Shown here: piece after piece, positions 60,497 through 64,000 of the stretch
Position numbering within the stretch: the stretch's first letter is position 1
Layout: each line of letters begins with the position of its first letter
Source: CAWCDJ01 sp963836015
Lineage (GTDB): Bacteria > Acidobacteriota > Terriglobia > Bryobacterales > Bryobacteraceae
DNA: 64,000 nt
NCBI GenBank assembly: GCA_963836015.1
Contig: CAWIIF010000001.1
Coordinates: 186,001 to 250,000, forward strand
Direction: 5' to 3'
Notes under the pieces: model-generated
What the model was told of the DNA's origin: nothing
Seen by the model: the letters and a program-made list of their open reading frames with translations, nothing else
Databases searched by the model: none
Program-made: the position numbers and the translations under genes

Positions 60497-61873
60497 TTAT
60501 TGCTTCGCCTCTCGCGGATAGGACCCCGCCGGGATATCCGGCACCGGCTTTCTCGCCTTGGCGTCCGCGTACGCCTGCCGCACCGGCTCCGGAAACGCCG
60601 GAATCATCGCGTCGATCTTCGCCCGGATCTCCGCCACGATCTTCGGATTCTCCGGAGCCACGTCGTAGCTCTCGTCCGGATCGGTCGCCAGGTTGTACAG
60701 TTCCGGTTTCGGCAGCAGATAGCTCCGCCGCCCTTCCGGAGGCGCCGGCGTGTATGCCGCGGTGTTGTGCCGCGCGATGTGCAGCTTCCAGTTCATCCAC
60801 CGCGCGCACTGCAGGTCCCAATTGTCGAAATACAGCAGCGGCGCTCTCTCGATCGACTGCCGGCTCCCCTCCAGCAGCGGCCGGATATCGATGCCGTCGA
60901 GCGGCTTGGCGGGCCGCGCGGCGCCGCACAGGCCGGCCACGGTCGGGAACACGTCCATCAGGGAGACCAGCGCGTCCGAGGTGCGCCCGCCGGGAATCCG
61001 CCCGCTCCAGCGGGCGATGAACGGCTCGCGCACTCCGCCTTCGTAGGTCGTGTTCTTGCGGCCCCGCAGCTTCCCCGGGCTGCCCAGGTACCACGGACCG
61101 TTGTCGCTTGAAAACAGCACCAGCGTGTTGCCCTCGAGGCCGTGCTGCTTCAGGGCTCCGAGTACCTCGCCCACGCTCCAGTCCACCTCCTCGACCACAT
61201 CCCCGTACAGGCCCTCGGCCGACTTGCCGCGGAAGCGCGGCGACGCCGCCAGCGGTATGTGCGGGAACGTATGCGGCATGTAGAGGAAAAAGGGCGAGGC
61301 CGCCGAGTCCCCGATGAATTTCGTCGCCTGCTCGGTGTAGCGCCGCGTCAGCGTTTCGAGATCCGCCGTCTTTTCGATAACTTCCGTGTTGTGCATCAGC
61401 ACCCGCGGATTCATGTCGTTGCTGTACGGGATGCCGAAGTACTCGTCGAACCCGCGGCTCGTCGGCAGGTACGGCGCCGGCCGCCCCAGGTGCCATTTCC
61501 CGATGCACATCGTCTTGTACTGCCGGGCCTTCAGCGCATTGGCCAGGGTGGTTTCATCCAGGTTCAGCCCGCCCGGATCCTGCGGGAACAGCACCCGCGG
61601 CACGCCCACGCGCGTCGGATAGCGGCCCGTCAGCAGGCCCGCGCGCGACGGCGAGCACACCGGGTCGGCCGACGTGCAGTTCGTGAAACGGACGCCCTCC
61701 GCCGCCAGCCGGTCGATATTCGGTGTACGAATCTTCGATCCGTAGCACCCCAGGTCTCCATAGCCCAGGTCGTCGCAGAAAATCAAAACCACGTTGGGAG
61801 TGGCGACGGCCGCGTGCAGCCATTGCGAGCCTGCCGCGGCCGCCGTTGAAAACACGAATTCGCGCCTGTTCAT
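60497..61873 (-). CDS. sulfatase (formylglycine-dependent), exported
   Basis: A 458-residue protein from the ATG at 61873. The N-terminus MNRREFVFSTAAAAGS is a Tat-like signal with the RR motif. The alkaline-phosphatase-fold sulfatase domain has PNVVLIFCDDLGYGDLGCYG and the active-site motif CSPSR (Cys73), whose Cys becomes formylglycine. LVLFSSDNGPWYLGSPGKLR also matches arylsulfatases. It is divergent from the second sulfatase, 51 bases apart. No maturase gene is nearby. Confidence 0.9.
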   Translation of the reverse strand: MNRREFVFSTAAAAGSQWLHAAVATPNVVLIFCDDLGYGDLGCYGSKIRTPNIDRLAAEGVRFTNCTSADPVCSPSRAGLLTGRYPTRVGVPRVLFPQDPGGLNLDETTLANALKARQYKTMCIGKWHLGRPAPYLPTSRGFDEYFGIPYSNDMNPRVLMHNTEVIEKTADLETLTRRYTEQATKFIGDSAASPFFLYMPHTFPHIPLAASPRFRGKSAEGLYGDVVEEVDWSVGEVLGALKQHGLEGNTLVLFSSDNGPWYLGSPGKLRGRKNTTYEGGVREPFIARWSGRIPGGRTSDALVSLMDVFPTVAGLCGAARPAKPLDGIDIRPLLEGSRQSIERAPLLYFDNWDLQCARWMNWKLHIARHNTAAYTPAPPEGRRSYLLPKPELYNLATDPDESYDVAPENPKIVAEIRAKIDAMIPAFPEPVRQAYADAKARKPVPDIPAGSYPREAKQ

Positions 61874-61924
61874 CGTATCGGTCCGCATCCATCATATCGA
61901 TTTGCCCTACACTGGGGATTCACT

Positions 61925-63373
61925 ATGCCGGTCTACACTCGCAGGGAAGCGCTCGGGATCTTCGCAGCCGCTTCCACGGCCCTCGCCGCGGGCCGCCGCC
62001 CGCCCAACATTCTCTACATCATGGCCGACGATCACGCCGCCCACGCCATCTCCGCGTACGGCAGCCGCATCAATCGCACCCCCCATATCGATCGCATCGC
62101 GGCCGGCGGGGCGCGCTTCACCAACTGCTTCTGCACCAATTCCATTTGCACCCCCAGCCGCGCCGCCATCCTCACCGGGCAGTACAGCCACAAGAACGGC
62201 GTCTACACCCTGGATGACCGCCTCGACCCCGCCCGCAACCACGTCGGCAAGGAGCTGCAGAAGGCCGGATACCAGACCGCCATGATCGGCAAATGGCACC
62301 TGGCCAGCGATCCCACCGGCTTCGACTACTGGAACATCCTGCCCGGCCAGGGCGTCTACTACGACCCGGTCTTCATCGAAGGCGGCCGGCGCACCCAGCA
62401 CAAAGGCTACTGCACCGACCTCATCGCCGATTTCACTTTGAACTGGCTGCAGCAGCGCGACCCGTCCAAGCCCTTCTTCGCCATGTGCCACCACAAGGCC
62501 CCGCACCGCCCCTGGCAGCCCGCACCCAAGTATCAGGACCTCTTCAAGGACCAGGCCATCCCCGAGCCCGACAACCTCTATGACCACTACGAAGGCCGCG
62601 CCCGCTCCGTCGCCGGCGTCAAAATGAGGGTCGGGGAAAACATGACCAAAACCGACGTGAAGACCGATCTCCCTCCCGGCCTTCACGGCGATGCCCTGCG
62701 CAAGTGGGCCTACCAGCTCTACATCAAGGACTACCTCCGCTGCATCCAGAGCGTGGACGACAACGTGGGCCGCCTGCTCGATTACCTCGAGTCCGCGAAG
62801 CTGGCCCAGGACACCATCGTGATTTATACATCCGACCAGGGTTTCTTCCTCGGCGACCACGGCTGGTTCGACAAGCGGCTGATGTACGAAGAGTCGCTCC
62901 GCATGCCTTTCCTCATGCGCTACCCCGCCGGGATCCGCCCCGGCACGGTCAATCGCGACATGGTGCTGAATATCGATTTCGCCCCGCTGTTCCTCGACTA
63001 CGCCGGCGCGAAGCCCCCCGACGAAATGCAGGGCCGCAGCTTCCGCGCCAACGTGGAAGGCCATACCCCGAAGAACTGGCGCAAGGCCATGTACTACCGC
63101 TATTGGATGCACAACGACAACGACCACCACGTGCCCGGCCACTACGGCATCCGCACCGATCGCTGGAAGCTCATCGATTACTACGGCCGCCCGCTCGATA
63201 AGAGCGGCGCCCACCCGCCCGATACGCCCCCGGAGTGGGAGCTCTTCGACATGCGCAACGATCCGCACGAGATGAACAATCTCTATTCCGATCCCAAGCA
63301 CGCGGCCGTCGTTCGGCGGTTGAAGGCCGAGCTCGACCGTCTGCAGAGAGAGGCCGGAGACAGTCCGGCGTAA
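61925..63373 (+). CDS. sulfatase (formylglycine-dependent), exported
   Basis: A 482-residue protein. The N-terminus MPVYTRREALGIFAAASTAL is Tat-like with an RR motif. The sulfatase core has PNILYIMADDHAAHAISAYG and the active-site CTPSR (Cys75); GKWHLASDPTGFDYW and YTSDQGFFLGDHGWFDKRLM are typical of the heparan/mucin-type subfamily. It pairs divergently with the CSPSR sulfatase; together they probably remove sulfate esters from a polysaccharide. It ends 7 bases before the metallo-hydrolase. Confidence 0.9.
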   Translation: MPVYTRREALGIFAAASTALAAGRRPPNILYIMADDHAAHAISAYGSRINRTPHIDRIAAGGARFTNCFCTNSICTPSRAAILTGQYSHKNGVYTLDDRLDPARNHVGKELQKAGYQTAMIGKWHLASDPTGFDYWNILPGQGVYYDPVFIEGGRRTQHKGYCTDLIADFTLNWLQQRDPSKPFFAMCHHKAPHRPWQPAPKYQDLFKDQAIPEPDNLYDHYEGRARSVAGVKMRVGENMTKTDVKTDLPPGLHGDALRKWAYQLYIKDYLRCIQSVDDNVGRLLDYLESAKLAQDTIVIYTSDQGFFLGDHGWFDKRLMYEESLRMPFLMRYPAGIRPGTVNRDMVLNIDFAPLFLDYAGAKPPDEMQGRSFRANVEGHTPKNWRKAMYYRYWMHNDNDHHVPGHYGIRTDRWKLIDYYGRPLDKSGAHPPDTPPEWELFDMRNDPHEMNNLYSDPKHAAVVRRLKAELDRLQREAGDSPA

Positions 63374-63380
63374 GGTCCCG

Positions 63381-64000
63381 ATGAAGCTCCTCCTGCCGGT
63401 CGTGTGGCTCGCCGCGGCGGCTTTCGCCCAGGACACCCGGGTGATTCTGCTGGGCACCGGCACGCCCAACCCGGAACCGGAGCACAGCGGACCGGCCGTG
63501 GCCGTCGTCTCCGGCGATGGCGTCTACATCGTGGATGCCGGCCCCGGCGTGGTCCGCCGCGCCGCCGAGGCGGGAATCGGCATGGAGCAGTTGACCCGCG
63601 CCTTCATCACCCACCTGCACTCCGATCACACCGTCGGCCTGCCTGACTTGATCTTCACCCCCGCCGTCACCGGCCGCCGGGAGCCTTTCGAGATCTACGG
63701 CCCTCCCGGCCTGCGTGCCATGATCCTCGACATCATGGATGCCTGGAAAGAGGACATCGACATCCGCCTGAACGGCCTCGAGCACGGGGTCAAACAGGCC
63801 TACGTGGTGCATGTGCACGAGGTCAAGCCCGGCGAAATTTACCGCGATGCCCGCGTCAAAGTCTCAGCCATCCCGGTTTCCCACGGCTCCTGGAAGTACG
63901 CCTACGCCTATCGCTTCGACGCCGGCGGCAAGGTGATCGTCATCTCCGGCGACACGACGCCGAACGACCGTCTCGCCGAAGCCGCCCGCGGCTGCGACAT
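63381..64000 (+). CDS. metallo-beta-lactamase-fold hydrolase, exported, cut by window edge
   Basis: From the ATG at 63381 the frame reads 206 codons to the window end. A signal peptide (MKLLLPVVWLAAAAFAQ) is followed by the MBL fold with VILLGTGTPN, the metal motif HLHSDH (His78, His80, Asp82, His83) and, further on, PVSHGSWKYAYAYRF and VISGDTTPN. This is the arylsulfatase AtsA/RNase Z-like branch of the MBL superfamily. It follows the sulfatase closely and may share its operon. Confidence 0.85.
   Translation, partial: MKLLLPVVWLAAAAFAQDTRVILLGTGTPNPEPEHSGPAVAVVSGDGVYIVDAGPGVVRRAAEAGIGMEQLTRAFITHLHSDHTVGLPDLIFTPAVTGRREPFEIYGPPGLRAMILDIMDAWKEDIDIRLNGLEHGVKQAYVVHVHEVKPGEIYRDARVKVSAIPVSHGSWKYAYAYRFDAGGKVIVISGDTTPNDRLAEAARGCD

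Noticed and set aside
1..64000. CRISPR arrays, tRNA or rRNA genes, insertion sequences
   Set aside because: Intergenic regions were read for spaced repeats, tRNA T-loop motifs, rRNA blocks and transposase motifs; none were found.

Overview
This is a high-GC window of tightly packed genes with very little intergenic DNA. The gene content points to an Acidobacteriota chromosome, most likely of the Solibacter/Bryobacter type. The grounds are Oar-like TonB receptors with an N-terminal carboxypeptidase-regulatory domain, Tat-exported sulfatases, a BshC (bacillithiol) gene, Spy-like and LolA-like periplasmic proteins, and a flagellar gene order typical of that group. The taxonomy is an inference. 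No tRNA, rRNA, CRISPR array or insertion sequence was recognised.

Layout. 1-3.5 kb: start of a TonB receptor (minus, cut by the window edge) and a four-gene 2-oxoacid:ferredoxin oxidoreductase operon. 3.6-6.6 kb: a histidine kinase/response regulator pair, a REP-like element and a Spy-like protein. 6.6-15.5 kb: catabolic and transport genes (a threonine dehydratase-like lyase, a D-aminoacylase-like amidohydrolase with an altered metal site, a TonB receptor, a collapsed amino-acid permease remnant, an ACMSD-like amidohydrolase, a cupin, a Gfo/Idh/MocA oxidoreductase), then larB. 15.6-23.9 kb: a PilZ protein, a cupin, bshC, rseP, dxr, a candidate structured RNA upstream of dxr, a beta-hydroxyacid dehydrogenase, a CPBP protease and a LolA-like protein.

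23.9-48.3 kb is a flagellar regulon. Minus strand, in transcription order: fliK, an unknown gene, flgD, flgE, fliN, fliO, fliP, fliQ, fliR, flhB, flhA, flhF, fliA, a second fliN/fliY, a SwrB-like gene, a MoxR ATPase with an unfamiliar partner, then flgM, flgN, flgK, flgL. Plus strand: flgF, flgG, flgA, flgH, flgI, flgJ. A sigma-54-type activator gene lies on the plus strand between the MoxR pair and flgM. FliA-like promoter matches lie on both sides of the 27.0 kb intergenic region and upstream of fliK. The MS-ring, most C-ring, motor and filament genes are not in the window.

48.3-64 kb: a DUF72 protein, a small membrane protein, glcE-glcF, an ABC exporter, a hybrid histidine kinase, a membrane polyferredoxin, an ECF sigma factor next to a large TonB receptor, a divergent pair of sulfatases, and the start of a metallo-beta-lactamase-fold protein.

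Three otherwise intact genes (the sigma-54 activator, flhB and glcE) each carry a single-base indel in a short run of identical bases. Each is restored to a normal length by one base, which looks more like sequence error than decay. The only gene-free stretch over 300 bases is 20952-21305, which holds the candidate RNA and its promoter.
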